Source of the DNA: Phascolarctobacterium_A sp902463975
Lineage (GTDB): Bacteria > Bacillota > Negativicutes > Acidaminococcales > Acidaminococcaceae
Direction: 5' to 3'
DNA length: 64,000 nucleotides
NCBI RefSeq assembly: GCF_902463975.1
Contig: NZ_CABQHJ010000011.1
Coordinates: 3,378-67,377 of the forward strand
The translations under genes and the position numbers were made by a program. This document shows, piece after piece, positions 42,200-51,135 of the stretch (position 1 is the first letter of the stretch; the number at the start of each line of letters is the position of its first letter). The notes beneath the pieces were generated by a model. The model ran no database searches. It was given only the letters and a program-made list of their open reading frames with translations, and had not been told where the DNA came from.

Positions 42200-42937
42200 A
42201 TGGCTATTATCTCTATGAAACAATTACTTGAAGCTGGTGTACACTTTGGTCACCAAACCCGTCGTTGGAACCCTAAAATGGCTCCGTACATCTTCACCGA
42301 GCGTAACGGTATCTACATCATCGACCTGCAAAAAACCGTAAAAAAGGTTGACGAAGCTTACAACTTCATCCGTGAGGTTGCTGCTGCTGGCGAAAACATT
42401 CTGTTCGTTGGTACCAAAAAACAAGCTCAAGAAGCTATGAAAGAAGAAGCTACCCGCTGCAACATGTTCTTCGTTAACGAGCGTTGGCTGGGCGGCATGC
42501 TGACCAACTTCAAAACCATCCAAACCCGTATTGCTCGTCTGCGCAAACTGGAAGCTATGGAAGCTGACGGCACCTTCGACCTGCTGCCGAAGAAAGAAGT
42601 TATCGGCCTGAAACATGAAATGGAAAAACTGACCAAATACTTGGGCGGTATCAAAGACATGAAAAAACTGCCGGGCGCTATGTTCATCGTTGACCCCCGC
42701 AAAGAGCACATCGCTGTTCTGGAAGCTCACAAACTGAACATTCCTATCGTTGCAACCGTTGACACCAACTGCGATCCGGACGAAATCGATCATGTAATTC
42801 CTGCAAACGACGACGCTATCCGCGCTGTAAAACTGCTGACTGCTAAAATGGCTGACGCTGTTCTGGAAGGCCGTCAAGGTATGCAAACCGAAGAAGCTGC
42901 TGCTGAAGAAGCTCCGGCAACCGAAGAAGCTGAATAA
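42200..42937 (+). CDS. rpsB: 30S ribosomal protein S2
   Basis: 245 residues, complete: MAIISMKQLLEAGVHFGHQTRRWNPKM, given here as LLEAGVHFGHQTRRWNPKM, is the S2 hallmark, with NERWLGGMLTNFKT and VDTNCDPD. It assembles late at the back of the 30S subunit near S1. A short acidic Ala/Glu tail follows residue 225. Codon use is strongly biased (AAA, CTG, GCT), as expected for high expression. tsf follows 40 bases later; pyrH and frr, the usual next genes, are absent. Confidence 0.98.
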   Translation: MAIISMKQLLEAGVHFGHQTRRWNPKMAPYIFTERNGIYIIDLQKTVKKVDEAYNFIREVAAAGENILFVGTKKQAQEAMKEEATRCNMFFVNERWLGGMLTNFKTIQTRIARLRKLEAMEADGTFDLLPKKEVIGLKHEMEKLTKYLGGIKDMKKLPGAMFIVDPRKEHIAVLEAHKLNIPIVATVDTNCDPDEIDHVIPANDDAIRAVKLLTAKMADAVLEGRQGMQTEEAAAEEAPATEEAE

Positions 42938-42977
42938 TCCTAACGTTAATATATTACATTTTGAGGAGGAATAACTG

Positions 42978-43856
42978 ATGGCTCAAATTACTGCTGCATT
43001 AGTTAAAGAACTGCGCGAGCGTACTGGCGCTGGCATGATGGACTGCAAAAAAGCACTGACCGCTGTAGAAGGCGATATGGACAAAGCAATCGACTTCCTG
43101 CGTGAAAAAGGTCTGGCTGCTGCTGCTAAAAAAGCTGGCCGCATTGCTGCTGAAGGCGTTGTTGGCTCTTTCGTAAGTGCTGACGGCAAAATCGGCGCTA
43201 TCGTAGAAGTTAACTGCGAAACCGACTTTGTTGCTAAAACCGACGGCTTTAAAGAACTCGTTGAAAAAATTGCTGCTCATATCGTAGCTACCAAACCGGC
43301 TGACGTAGAAGCTCTGCTGGCTTCCGAGCTGGACGGCCAAACCGTTGAAGCTCTGGTAACCGCTAGCGTTGCTAAGATCGGCGAAAAGATTTCCGTTCGT
43401 CGTTTCGCTCTGTACGAAGCTCCGGAAGGCGTTGTTGCTGCTTACATCCATGGCGGCGGCAAAATCGGCGTTATTGTTGAATTAAAAGGCGGCAATGCTG
43501 AACTGGGTAAAGACGTTGCAATGCATGTTGCTGCTGCTAACCCGAGCTACCTGGAACGCTCTCAAGTACCGGCTGCTGAGCTGGAACACGAGAAAGAAGT
43601 TCTGTCCGAGCAAGCTAAAAACGAAGGCAAACCGGAAAAAATCATCGAGAAGATGGTTATGGGCCGTATCAACAAATACTATAAAGAAGTATGCCTGGTT
43701 GACCAAGAGTTCGTTAAAGATCCGGACCAAACCGTTGGCAAGCTGGTAAAAGCTGCAGGCGCTGAAGTTCTGGCATTCTCCCGTTTCCAACTGGGTGAAG
43801 GCATCGAAAAGAAACAAGAGGACTTTGCTGCAGAGGTTATGTCTCAAATTAAATAA
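42978..43856 (+). CDS. tsf: Elongation factor Ts
   Basis: Guanine nucleotide exchange factor for EF-Tu. 292 residues. N-terminal UBA-like domain (LRERTGAGMMDCKKAL), the TDFVA motif contacting EF-Tu (CETDFVAKTD), and two core subdomains. GAGGAGG precedes the ATG. Codon bias matches rpsB. The operon ends at the hairpin terminator just downstream. Confidence 0.98.
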   Translation: MAQITAALVKELRERTGAGMMDCKKALTAVEGDMDKAIDFLREKGLAAAAKKAGRIAAEGVVGSFVSADGKIGAIVEVNCETDFVAKTDGFKELVEKIAAHIVATKPADVEALLASELDGQTVEALVTASVAKIGEKISVRRFALYEAPEGVVAAYIHGGGKIGVIVELKGGNAELGKDVAMHVAAANPSYLERSQVPAAELEHEKEVLSEQAKNEGKPEKIIEKMVMGRINKYYKEVCLVDQEFVKDPDQTVGKLVKAAGAEVLAFSRFQLGEGIEKKQEDFAAEVMSQIK

Positions 43857-43887
43857 TTCGTTTAGTTTGGACTGCAACTGAACATTT

Positions 43888-43922
43888 AAGGCTATCACAA
43901 GCAATTGTGGTAGCCTTTTTTG
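43888..43922 (+). terminator. Terminator of rpsB-tsf
   Basis: AAGGCTATCACAA (43888-43900) pairs with TTGTGGTAGCCTT (43905-43917), followed by TTTTT. Confidence 0.92.
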
Positions 43923-43969
43923 CATTGCAAAACTTTTAAAAAGTGTAAAATAGTATACATTTTTCCTGC

Positions 43970-43998
43970 TTGACTATACTCCTGCAAAAGAATATAAT
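43970..43998 (+). promoter_or_regulatory. Promoter of the NlpA/MetQ-like gene
   Basis: TTGACT (43970-43975), 17-base spacer, TATAAT (43993-43998). The short leader has no room for a SAM riboswitch or T-box. Confidence 0.8.
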
Positions 43999-44052
43999 AA
44001 CAAGGTATTTTGTTTTAGCAGTTTATTGAACTGCTGGGGAGGTTAATGTATA

Positions 44053-44886
44053 ATGAATAAGTTTTTAAAATACGCTCTTGTAGGCGTACTGACAATGTTT
44101 GCTATCGTAGCTGCAGGCTGCGGCGGTTCTAAGGATGACGGCAAGGTAGATATGAATAAGCCCGTTATCGTAGGCGTAAACCCCGGTCCTCATGCTATTA
44201 TTATGGATAACGTAAAGAAGATTGCCGAGAAAAAAGGCCTGAAGATTGAAGTTAAAGAGTTCAGTGATTTCGTAACTCCTAACTCCGCTCTGGCTTCCGG
44301 TGAAATCTGGGCTAACTGCTTCCAGCACGAGCCCTTCCTGAAGGCAACCATGAAGAAGGAGCCTTCCTTCAAGCTGGCTAAGGCCTTCAACACCGCTTTA
44401 TTCCCGATTAACATCTATTCTAAAAAATTGAAACCCGGCGACACCATTCCTGACGGTGCGAAAATCGGTATTCCTAACGATCCGACCAACGGCGGCCGTG
44501 CCATTCTGCTGCTCGCTGCCAATAACCTGATTAAGGTTAAAGACCCGAAGGATGTTACTACCAGCGTTAAGGATATCACCGAAAATCCGCATCATTTCGA
44601 AATTGTTGAGCTGGAGGCTGCAGCAATTCCCCGCAGCCTGGATGACCTGACCTGCGCAGCAATCAACACTACCTACGCAATCAGCGCCGGTCTGGACCCC
44701 GCCAAGGATCCTATCCTGCGTGAAACCAAGGATTCTCTGTATGTAAACATTGTTGCCGTACAGGAAAAGGACCTGAACGATCCGCGTCTGAAGATTTTCC
44801 AGGAAGCATATCAATCTAAGGAAAATGCAGAATTCATCGAGAAGAAATTTCCCGGTTCTGTATACTTAGGCTGGGATAATAAATAA
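44053..44886 (+). CDS. NlpA/MetQ family substrate-binding lipoprotein
   Basis: 277 residues. The lipoprotein signal ends with VAAGC (Cys23). MetQ-type features: VGVNPGPHAIIMDNV, FSDFVTPNSALASGEIWANCFQHEPFL (QHEPFL is diagnostic), IGIPNDPTNGGRAILLL, INTTYAISAGLDP. The family binds methionine or related amino acids for an ABC importer, but no metN or metI lies here; the next gene is an M20 hydrolase, so a peptide or acyl-amino-acid ligand is possible. It is strongly expressed judging by promoter and codons. Confidence 0.9.
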   Translation: MNKFLKYALVGVLTMFAIVAAGCGGSKDDGKVDMNKPVIVGVNPGPHAIIMDNVKKIAEKKGLKIEVKEFSDFVTPNSALASGEIWANCFQHEPFLKATMKKEPSFKLAKAFNTALFPINIYSKKLKPGDTIPDGAKIGIPNDPTNGGRAILLLAANNLIKVKDPKDVTTSVKDITENPHHFEIVELEAAAIPRSLDDLTCAAINTTYAISAGLDPAKDPILRETKDSLYVNIVAVQEKDLNDPRLKIFQEAYQSKENAEFIEKKFPGSVYLGWDNK

Positions 44887-44963
44887 TGAGCTCATGGTCA
44901 ACGCGCAAACTCCTGCGGGAGCTTTGCCGTTGGCCTTTTCTCTATGCAAAGGTGGTTTTTATT

Positions 44964-46085
44964 ATGGATATTCAAGCACATATTAATGAGGTATGGCCCA
45001 AGCTGCACGCTCTGGCGGAGCCTGCCTTCAAGGAAGTCAGGTCTGCCGCTTTTCTGGCAGATTTTTTGCGCAAGCTGGGTTACGACGTAACCGAGAACGT
45101 CGGCGGTACTACCGCACTTACCGCTGTGCTGGACAGCGGTAAACCAGGCCCTACGGTAGCAGTGCGTACCGATATGGATTGCCTGCTGTTCAAAAACGAA
45201 GACGGCTCGCTGGAGCCTATTCACGCCTGCGGCCATGATGCGCATATGACTATCGCTTTGGGCGTAGCAAAGCTGCTAAAAGAGCAGGGCCTTGCCTGCG
45301 GCCGCGTAAAGCTTCTTTGCCAGCCTGCGGAGGAAATCGGCAGAGGCGCGCTAGCAATGCTGGAGGCAGGAGCGCTGGATGATGTGCAGTACGCTTTAGG
45401 CTATCATGTAATGCCTAAGGATATGGCACGCAGCGGTCAGATTATCGCGCAAATCAACTGGACGGCCTGCACCCTGATGGAGGGCGAAATCCATGGGTTG
45501 GCAGCGCATGGCTCCCAGCCGCATCTGGGCGTGAACGCTATCGATGCCGGTGCCGCTATCGTAAATGCCATCAACGCGCTGCACAGCAACCCGCTTTTGG
45601 GCGGCAGCATCAAAACTACCCGCTTCATGGGCGGTGCAGGCTCGCTCAACGCTATCTGCGACAAAGTAAGCATAGGCTTTGACCTGCGCAGTACGTCGAA
45701 CGCCGAGATGCTGGAGCTGCGTCGCAAGGTAGAAGATATCGTCGTGAATACGGCGAAGGTGTACGGCGCGGAGGCGGATTGTCATATTGTCGGCACCTGC
45801 CCGGCGGCGGAGGCGGACCCGTCACTGTTGGCGCTGACGCAGGAGGTAATTTCCGCAGAGCTGGGAGCGGGGGGACTGATTCCCGCTGCCAATATTACGG
45901 TAGGCGAGGACTTCAACTTCTTCAAGCAGGAGCGTCCGCAGCTGAAAACTGCCAGCCTGGGCATAGGCTGCGACCTGGAGCCGCGTCTGCATGACCGCGA
46001 TATGCACTTTGACCACAGCGCATTGGCTAATGCCATCAACGTGCTGACAAATCTTACGCAGCGTATTTTATGCGTAAAGCCGTAA
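44964..46085 (+). CDS. M20 family amidohydrolase/peptidase
   Basis: 373 residues, cytoplasmic zinc hydrolase of the AbgB/hippurate hydrolase type. Motifs: RTDMDCLLFKNEDG, HACGHDAHMTIALGVAKLL, CQPAEEIGRGALAML, and the lid domain with HGLAAHGSQPHLGVNAIDAGA (in parts AAHGSQPHLG). It removes acyl groups from amino acids or cleaves dipeptides. The start is ATG 44964 behind AAAGGTGG; the frame upstream to 44886 overlaps the previous stop and codes non-conserved sequence. Probably cotranscribed with the binding protein. Confidence 0.9.
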   Translation: MDIQAHINEVWPKLHALAEPAFKEVRSAAFLADFLRKLGYDVTENVGGTTALTAVLDSGKPGPTVAVRTDMDCLLFKNEDGSLEPIHACGHDAHMTIALGVAKLLKEQGLACGRVKLLCQPAEEIGRGALAMLEAGALDDVQYALGYHVMPKDMARSGQIIAQINWTACTLMEGEIHGLAAHGSQPHLGVNAIDAGAAIVNAINALHSNPLLGGSIKTTRFMGGAGSLNAICDKVSIGFDLRSTSNAEMLELRRKVEDIVVNTAKVYGAEADCHIVGTCPAAEADPSLLALTQEVISAELGAGGLIPAANITVGEDFNFFKQERPQLKTASLGIGCDLEPRLHDRDMHFDHSALANAINVLTNLTQRILCVKP

Positions 46086-46111
46086 GCATATCCTGAAAAA
46101 TTATAAAGCAA

Positions 46112-46152
46112 AAGGCTTCTGCAGCAAGGTGTTGCCAAACTGCGGAAGCCTT
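46112..46152. terminator. Bidirectional terminator, M20 gene / flavodoxin gene
   Basis: AAGGCTTCTGCAG (46112-46124) pairs with CTGCGGAAGCCTT (46140-46152), flanked by an A tract and a T-rich tract. Confidence 0.8.
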
Positions 46153-46174
46153 AATTTTACGCTTAGGATTCTTT

Positions 46175-46642
46175 TTATGCTTCTTCGATTGCTGCGGAAA
46201 TGGCTGCAACAGCCTTATCTTTAAGGCCGGTTGCTTCAATGCAGGGCTTAAATGTTGCGTCCTTGCAAACTTTAGTCATAGCCTTTTCACTGCTGCCCTT
46301 ACCGCTGCTGCCGTAGGTGCAGACAGGGATAACTGTTTTGCCGCTCAGGTCATTTTCCTCCAGGAAGGTGAGGATGATATTGGGGCAGGTGAACCACCAG
46401 ATAAGGAACATCACCACAATGGTGTCATAGTCCTGCAGGTTCTGCGGCTTAGCCTTAATCGCAGGACGGGCGTTCTGCAGGTTTTCGATTTTAGCCTGAC
46501 CTACGCAGACAAGATAAGAGGAGGAATATTCTTTTACCGGCTCGATGGCAAAAAGGTCGGCACCGGTTTGCTTAGCAGTGTCCTCGGCCAGCTTTTTAGT
46601 AATGCCTGTGCGTGTAAAATAGGCGATGAGAGTTTTCTTCAT
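46175..46642 (-). CDS. Flavodoxin family protein
   Basis: 155 residues. The FMN phosphate loop reads FTRTGITKKLAED in place of the classical TGNT, and the later segments (YDTIVVMFLIWWFTCPNI, TVIPVCTYGSSGKGSSEK) align with the flavodoxin_4 type common in gut Firmicutes. An electron carrier or FMN-dependent quinone-type reductase is expected. GGTTCCC precedes the ATG, a weak ribosome site. Convergent with the M20 gene; a TATAAT on the minus strand lies at 46671-46676. Confidence 0.88.
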   Translation of the reverse strand: MKKTLIAYFTRTGITKKLAEDTAKQTGADLFAIEPVKEYSSSYLVCVGQAKIENLQNARPAIKAKPQNLQDYDTIVVMFLIWWFTCPNIILTFLEENDLSGKTVIPVCTYGSSGKGSSEKAMTKVCKDATFKPCIEATGLKDKAVAAISAAIEEA

Positions 46643-46725
46643 AATGGGAACCTCGCTTTCATATAGTAATATTATAACACAATTTTGGACAAAGGCTGAA
46701 TTTTCTTTACAGTTTTACTCTTAGC

Positions 46726-46754
46726 TTGTATATTTAGCTGATTTCATGTATAAT
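46726..46754 (+). promoter_or_regulatory. Promoter of larA
   Basis: TTGTAT (46726-46731), 17-base spacer, TATAAT (46749-46754). Confidence 0.6.
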
Positions 46755-46785
46755 AGAGTTAGTTTTTTCAAATGGAGGGATATCG

Positions 46786-48084
46786 ATGAAAAAATACTTT
46801 CTGCCTATAGGCAAACGACAGGAAGAGGTACTGCTCCCCGAGGAGCGCGTTATATATGATATACACGGCAATGAATCTACCGTCTGCGAGGATGTTGTTG
46901 CCGCTACTACCGAAGCAATCCGTAACCCGATCGGTACCAAGCCGCTGCGCGAAATTGTGCATGCAGGCGAAACTGTAACCATTGTCATCAGCGATATTAC
47001 CCGTCTGTGCGGCACGTCCGAATTTCTGCCGGTCATTGTGGCTGAGCTGAACAGTGTGGGCGTAAAGGACGAGGACATCACTGTTATTGTTGCTACCGGT
47101 ACCCACCGCGGTCATACGCATGAGGAGGATATCACCGTTTGCGGCGAGGATATGGTGCGCCGTCTGAAAATTGTTCAGCATGACTCCCGCAAGAGCGAGG
47201 ACATGGTGCTGTTGGGCAAAACCTCCTTCGGTAACGATGTTGCCATCAGCAAATATGTTGCCAACGCTGACAGAGTTATTCTGACCGGTGCCGTAACACT
47301 GCATCCTTTTGCAGGCTTCGGCGGCGGACGCAAGGCTGTTATGCCGGGCGTAGCAGCGTATGAAAGCATCATGAAGAACCATTGCATGACTATGTCCCCG
47401 GTAGAAGGCGCAGGCTGCAACAAGTCCTGTGACGCAAGTCTGCTCGAGGGCAATCCTATTCATCAGGATATGTATGAATCCTGCAAGCTGCTGGATCCGG
47501 ATTTTCTGGTGAACACTGTATTTACTCCGGACGGAGAAATCAGCGAGGTTGTTGCCGGTCACTGGTACGAGGCATGGCAGAAGGGCTGCAAGGATTTGCT
47601 GGCTATGGCAGGAGTACACATCAAGCAGCTGGCTGATGTAGTAATTGCTTCCGCCGGCGGTTATCCCAAGGACCTTAATCTGTATCAGGCTACCAAGTGC
47701 CACATGAACGCACAGTTTGCGGTTAAGCATGGCGGTATCATGATTTTCACTCTGGACTGCCCGGATATTAAGGAGCCTGCTATTTTTACGGACTGCTTCA
47801 GCCGTAACGATATGGAGCAGTTTGAAAAGGATATCCGTGCCAATTTCACTATCCCGGCCTTTGTTGCCTTTAAAGCACGCTGCATTGTCAACGATGTAAC
47901 CGCTTACCTGGTAACACGTCCCGAGAACTTCGATTTTGTCCGCAAGACAGGTCATATTCCCTGTACATCCTTGCAGGAGGCCTGGAATCTGGCGCAGGAA
48001 AAACTTGCAGAGCAGGGCAAAAAGGATTACAATATTACCATTATGGGCCATGCTTCAGCTACGCTGCCTATTTTGGACAAATAA
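46786..48084 (+). CDS. larA: Nickel-dependent lactate racemase LarA family
   Basis: 432 residues. LarA interconverts D- and L-lactate (homologues act on other 2-hydroxy acids) using the nickel-pincer cofactor NPN. Expected catalytic and cofactor residues are in place: SDITR (Asp70, Arg73), ATGTHRG (His107), HPFAGFGGGRKAVMPG (His173, Lys183 that holds the cofactor) and MKNH (His199). The cofactor genes larB, larC and larE are not in the window. A hydroxyacid dehydrogenase gene follows 33 bases later, so the true substrate may be another 2-hydroxyacid. GGAGGG precedes the ATG. Confidence 0.93.
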   Translation: MKKYFLPIGKRQEEVLLPEERVIYDIHGNESTVCEDVVAATTEAIRNPIGTKPLREIVHAGETVTIVISDITRLCGTSEFLPVIVAELNSVGVKDEDITVIVATGTHRGHTHEEDITVCGEDMVRRLKIVQHDSRKSEDMVLLGKTSFGNDVAISKYVANADRVILTGAVTLHPFAGFGGGRKAVMPGVAAYESIMKNHCMTMSPVEGAGCNKSCDASLLEGNPIHQDMYESCKLLDPDFLVNTVFTPDGEISEVVAGHWYEAWQKGCKDLLAMAGVHIKQLADVVIASAGGYPKDLNLYQATKCHMNAQFAVKHGGIMIFTLDCPDIKEPAIFTDCFSRNDMEQFEKDIRANFTIPAFVAFKARCIVNDVTAYLVTRPENFDFVRKTGHIPCTSLQEAWNLAQEKLAEQGKKDYNITIMGHASATLPILDK

Positions 48085-48117
48085 AATATTAAAGAAAAAT
48101 TTGGGGGGAACTTAATT

Positions 48118-49080
48118 ATGAAAACAAGAAAAGTTGGTATTATCGGTTTAGGTCACGTTGGTGCTCACGTTGCGTACAGCCTGGCTATTCAGGGCATTGC
48201 TGCCGAGCTGGTGCTGGTAGACCCGAAAGAATCTAAGCTGGCTGCCGAGGTGCAGGACCTGCGCGATGCAATTCTGTATTGCCCGCATGATGTAAAAATC
48301 AACGGCGGTACCTACGCTGATCTGGGCGACTGCGACGCTATCGTCAACTGCATCGGTGATATCGATTTGGTTGCCAGCGGTGACCGCTTAGATGAGCTTA
48401 CCTTTACTGCAGCACAGGTTAAAGGTTATATCCACAAGGTTATGGCCAGCGGCTTCAAAGGCTTCATTGTTAACATCACCAATCCTTGCGATGTTATCAC
48501 CAACATCCTTTATCGCGAAAGCGGCCTGCCGAAAGGTCATGTAATCGGCACCGGTACTGGTCTGGATACCTCCCGTCTGGTATCTGCTTTATCCCTGCAG
48601 ACCGGCGTTTCTCCGCAATCCATCAGCGCTTACATGATTGGCGAGCACGGCGCTTCCCAAATGGCTGCATGGTCCTGCGTTAACTTCAACGGCATTCCTT
48701 TAAGCTCTCTGGAGCATGAGGATCCTAAATTCGCTTTTGACAAACCGGAGCTGCAAAAACGCGCTATCGGCGGCGGCTGGGTAACCTACAGCGGCAAGCA
48801 CTGCACCGAATACGGCATCTGCTCTACCGCAGCACGTATGGTACGCTGCATTTTCAACGACGAGCAACGCATTATGCCTGCTTCCATGCTGCTTGACGGC
48901 GAATATGGCGAAAAGGATGTCTTTGTAGGCGTTCCCGTACTGCTGGGCAAAAACGGCGCAGAGCGTGTGCTGGAGCTGCCTCTGACTGCTGAGGAGCTGG
49001 CAAACTTCCACAAATGCTGCGACGATGTACGCAAGAACATCAAAACCGCAGAAGGCATTGCTGCTGCAGAATGTAAATAA
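48118..49080 (+). CDS. L-2-hydroxyacid dehydrogenase of the lactate/malate family (hydroxyisocaproate type)
   Basis: 320 residues. NAD-binding GLGHVG (10-15) within VGIIGLGHVGAHVA, GTGTGLDTSRL, and the catalytic His in IGEHGASQ. The substrate loop reads GDIDLVASGDRLDELTF, closer to L-2-hydroxyisocaproate dehydrogenase (GDRFAELKF) than to classical lactate or malate dehydrogenase. It would reduce a 2-oxo acid to the L-hydroxy acid with NADH. Placed behind larA, it could feed or drain a racemised hydroxyacid pool. GGGGGG precedes the ATG; a terminator follows. Confidence 0.9.
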   Translation: MKTRKVGIIGLGHVGAHVAYSLAIQGIAAELVLVDPKESKLAAEVQDLRDAILYCPHDVKINGGTYADLGDCDAIVNCIGDIDLVASGDRLDELTFTAAQVKGYIHKVMASGFKGFIVNITNPCDVITNILYRESGLPKGHVIGTGTGLDTSRLVSALSLQTGVSPQSISAYMIGEHGASQMAAWSCVNFNGIPLSSLEHEDPKFAFDKPELQKRAIGGGWVTYSGKHCTEYGICSTAARMVRCIFNDEQRIMPASMLLDGEYGEKDVFVGVPVLLGKNGAERVLELPLTAEELANFHKCCDDVRKNIKTAEGIAAAECK

Positions 49081-49104
49081 TTTTTAACGTATGTCTTTGA
49101 AAGG

Positions 49105-49149
49105 GCAGGCCGACAACGCTGCAGGGCGGTGTTAACGGCCTGCTTTTTT
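49105..49149 (+). terminator. Terminator of the larA operon
   Basis: GCAGGCCG (49105-49112) pairs with CGGCCTGC (49136-49143), followed by TTTTTT. Confidence 0.9.
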
Positions 49150-49279
49150 GTTGGTTATGCTACAAAGTTAACAAAAAAAGTGCCTTAGCAAAGATAATAG
49201 TTGAAAGTTTTGCAAATGAGTGGTAAAATATTTAGGTGATTCATAGCTGTCACTAGTTTTATGGAAAGAGGGTAATATC

Positions 49280-50353
49280 ATGACGCGTATCAATAGAGTT
49301 TTGGAGCATATGGCCAAGCTGCAGGTAGACAGTGTCATTATTAAGGATGTTACCACAATCCGTTATCTGACCGGCTTTACAGGAGATTCCAGTCTGCTGT
49401 ATCTGGACAGACAACAGGGCGTGCTGATTACGGATGGCCGTTATACAGAGCAGGCCAGAAACGAAATGAAGTTCTTCAAGGTGCTGGAGTATACTCCGAC
49501 AGGTGCGCACAGCATCTGGGCTGCCGCCGCTGATTTGGCAAAGAATGCCCAAGCGCAGGTAGTAGGCTTTGACGGAGCGTATTACAGCTATGATGATTAT
49601 ACTGTGCTGCACGAGCTTTTGGGCGAAACCTATATGCAGAGCATTGATTTCAGCGATATCCGTATGATTAAGGATAAGAAAGAGCTGGACATGCTGCTGA
49701 AGGCTGCTAGCATTGCTGACGAAGCCTTTATCCATCTGCTGGAGGATATCAAGCCCGGATGTACCGAGCGCAGTCTTGCAGGCCGTCTGGAATACTATAT
49801 GCGTGCCTTGGGAAGCGAAAAAACTTCCTTTGATACGATTGTAGCCTCCGGCGTACGCAGTGCTTTGCCGCATGGCATGGCATCCGACAAGGTTATCGAG
49901 GTCGGTGATTTTATTACCTTTGACTTCGGCGCTGTCTATAAGGGATATCATTCCGATATGACGCGTACATTGGTAGTGGGCCTGGCAAATTCCTGGCAGC
50001 AGGAAATTTATACTATAGTTGAAGAAGCACAGCGCAAGGGCTTGAAGGCTGCCGAAGCAGGCATGACCGGCAGAGAACTGGACGCTATTGTGCGTGACAG
50101 CATTACCGCCTGCGGCTACGGCGATTATTATGTGCATGGAACAGGTCACGGCGTAGGCCTGGAAATCCACGAAATGCCGATGATCAACAAGCGTGGCGCT
50201 ACAGTGCTGCAGACAGGCATGATCTTCACTATTGAACCCGGTATATACATTCCCGGTAAAGGCGGGGTACGTATAGAAGATACTGTTGTTTTGACAGAGG
50301 ATGGGGCAAGAGCCTTGAACGGTGTCAAAAAGCAGCTTATTGAAATTGTCTAA
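49280..50353 (+). CDS. pepP: Xaa-Pro aminopeptidase (M24B)
   Basis: 357 residues. An N-terminal creatinase-like domain (KDVTTIRYLTGFTGDSS) and a pita-bread catalytic domain with all metal ligands: FDFGAVYKGYHSDMTRT (two Asp), HGTGHGVGLEIHEMP (His), FTIEPGIYIP (Glu) and GGVRIEDTV (Glu). It removes N-terminal residues before proline. It stands 26 bases before efp, the usual pepP-efp pair of Firmicutes. GAAAGAGGG precedes the ATG. Confidence 0.94.
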   Translation: MTRINRVLEHMAKLQVDSVIIKDVTTIRYLTGFTGDSSLLYLDRQQGVLITDGRYTEQARNEMKFFKVLEYTPTGAHSIWAAAADLAKNAQAQVVGFDGAYYSYDDYTVLHELLGETYMQSIDFSDIRMIKDKKELDMLLKAASIADEAFIHLLEDIKPGCTERSLAGRLEYYMRALGSEKTSFDTIVASGVRSALPHGMASDKVIEVGDFITFDFGAVYKGYHSDMTRTLVVGLANSWQQEIYTIVEEAQRKGLKAAEAGMTGRELDAIVRDSITACGYGDYYVHGTGHGVGLEIHEMPMINKRGATVLQTGMIFTIEPGIYIPGKGGVRIEDTVVLTEDGARALNGVKKQLIEIV

Positions 50354-50379
50354 TATTTAAATTTATAGGAGGGCTTCCA

Positions 50380-50937
50380 ATGATATCCACAAACGAATTT
50401 AAAACCAACGTAACTGTTACCATCGATGGCGACGCTTGGCAGGTTGTTGAATTCCAACACGTAAAACCTGGTAAGGGTGCTGCTTTCGTACGTGCAAAAA
50501 TGCGTAACCTGTGCACCGGTGCTGTTGTTGAGCGTACCTTCAACGCAGGCGAGCGTCTGCCGAAGGCTCATATCGACCGTCGCGAAATGCAATATCTGTA
50601 TGAATCCGACGGCATGTATGTATTCATGGACAATGAAACCTACGAACAAACCGAGCTGAGCAAAGAAACTCTGGGCAGCGCACTGAACTTCCTGAAAGAG
50701 AACATGGACGTTAAAATCATGATTTATGACAACCGTGTACTGGGCGTTGACCTGCCGAACACTGTAGAACTGACCGTAGTTGAAACCGAACCCGGCATCA
50801 AAGGCGATACCGCTACCGGCGGCAGCAAGAATGCTACCATGGATACCGGCTATGTTGTTAAAGTTCCTCTGTTCATCAACGAGGGTGACGTTCTGGCTAT
50901 CGATACCAGAACCGGCGACTACATTTCCCGCGCTTAA
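50380..50937 (+). CDS. efp: Elongation factor P
   Basis: 185 residues, three beta barrels shaped like a tRNA. It relieves ribosome stalling at polyproline. The tip loop reads HVKPGKGAAFVRAK, so the residue that may be modified is Lys32. The C-terminal signature (KNATMDTGYVVKVPLFINEGD, in parts ATMDTGYVVKVP) is typical. GGAGGG precedes the ATG. Two hairpin terminators follow. Confidence 0.97.
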   Translation: MISTNEFKTNVTVTIDGDAWQVVEFQHVKPGKGAAFVRAKMRNLCTGAVVERTFNAGERLPKAHIDRREMQYLYESDGMYVFMDNETYEQTELSKETLGSALNFLKENMDVKIMIYDNRVLGVDLPNTVELTVVETEPGIKGDTATGGSKNATMDTGYVVKVPLFINEGDVLAIDTRTGDYISRA

Positions 50938-50960
50938 TTTTAATTAAGAATTTTGCAGCA

Positions 50961-51019
50961 GCTGCTGCAGGCTTGTTTTGTTACTTACGGTGACGGAACC
51001 TGCCTGCGGCAGCTTTTTT
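50961..51019 (+). terminator. Terminator of pepP-efp
   Basis: GCTGCTGCAGGC (50961-50972) pairs with GCCTGCGGCAGC (51002-51013), one wobble, then TTTTTT. Confidence 0.85.
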
Positions 51020-51027
51020 GGTTCTAT

Positions 51028-51084
51028 AATAAGTGTTGGGGTCTTGACCTAATCAAGGACAAGGTTTCTTGCACTTATTTTTTT
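51028..51084 (+). terminator. Second hairpin terminator downstream of efp
   Basis: AATAAGTG (51028-51035) pairs with CACTTATT (51072-51079), with an inner imperfect stem around GTCTTGA/TCAAGGAC, then a T run. It isolates the antitoxin region from efp readthrough. Confidence 0.7.
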
Positions 51085-51135
51085 GCTTGAATTGTGACGT
51101 TAAAAGCGTTACGATTATCTTGGGAGGCGATAATA

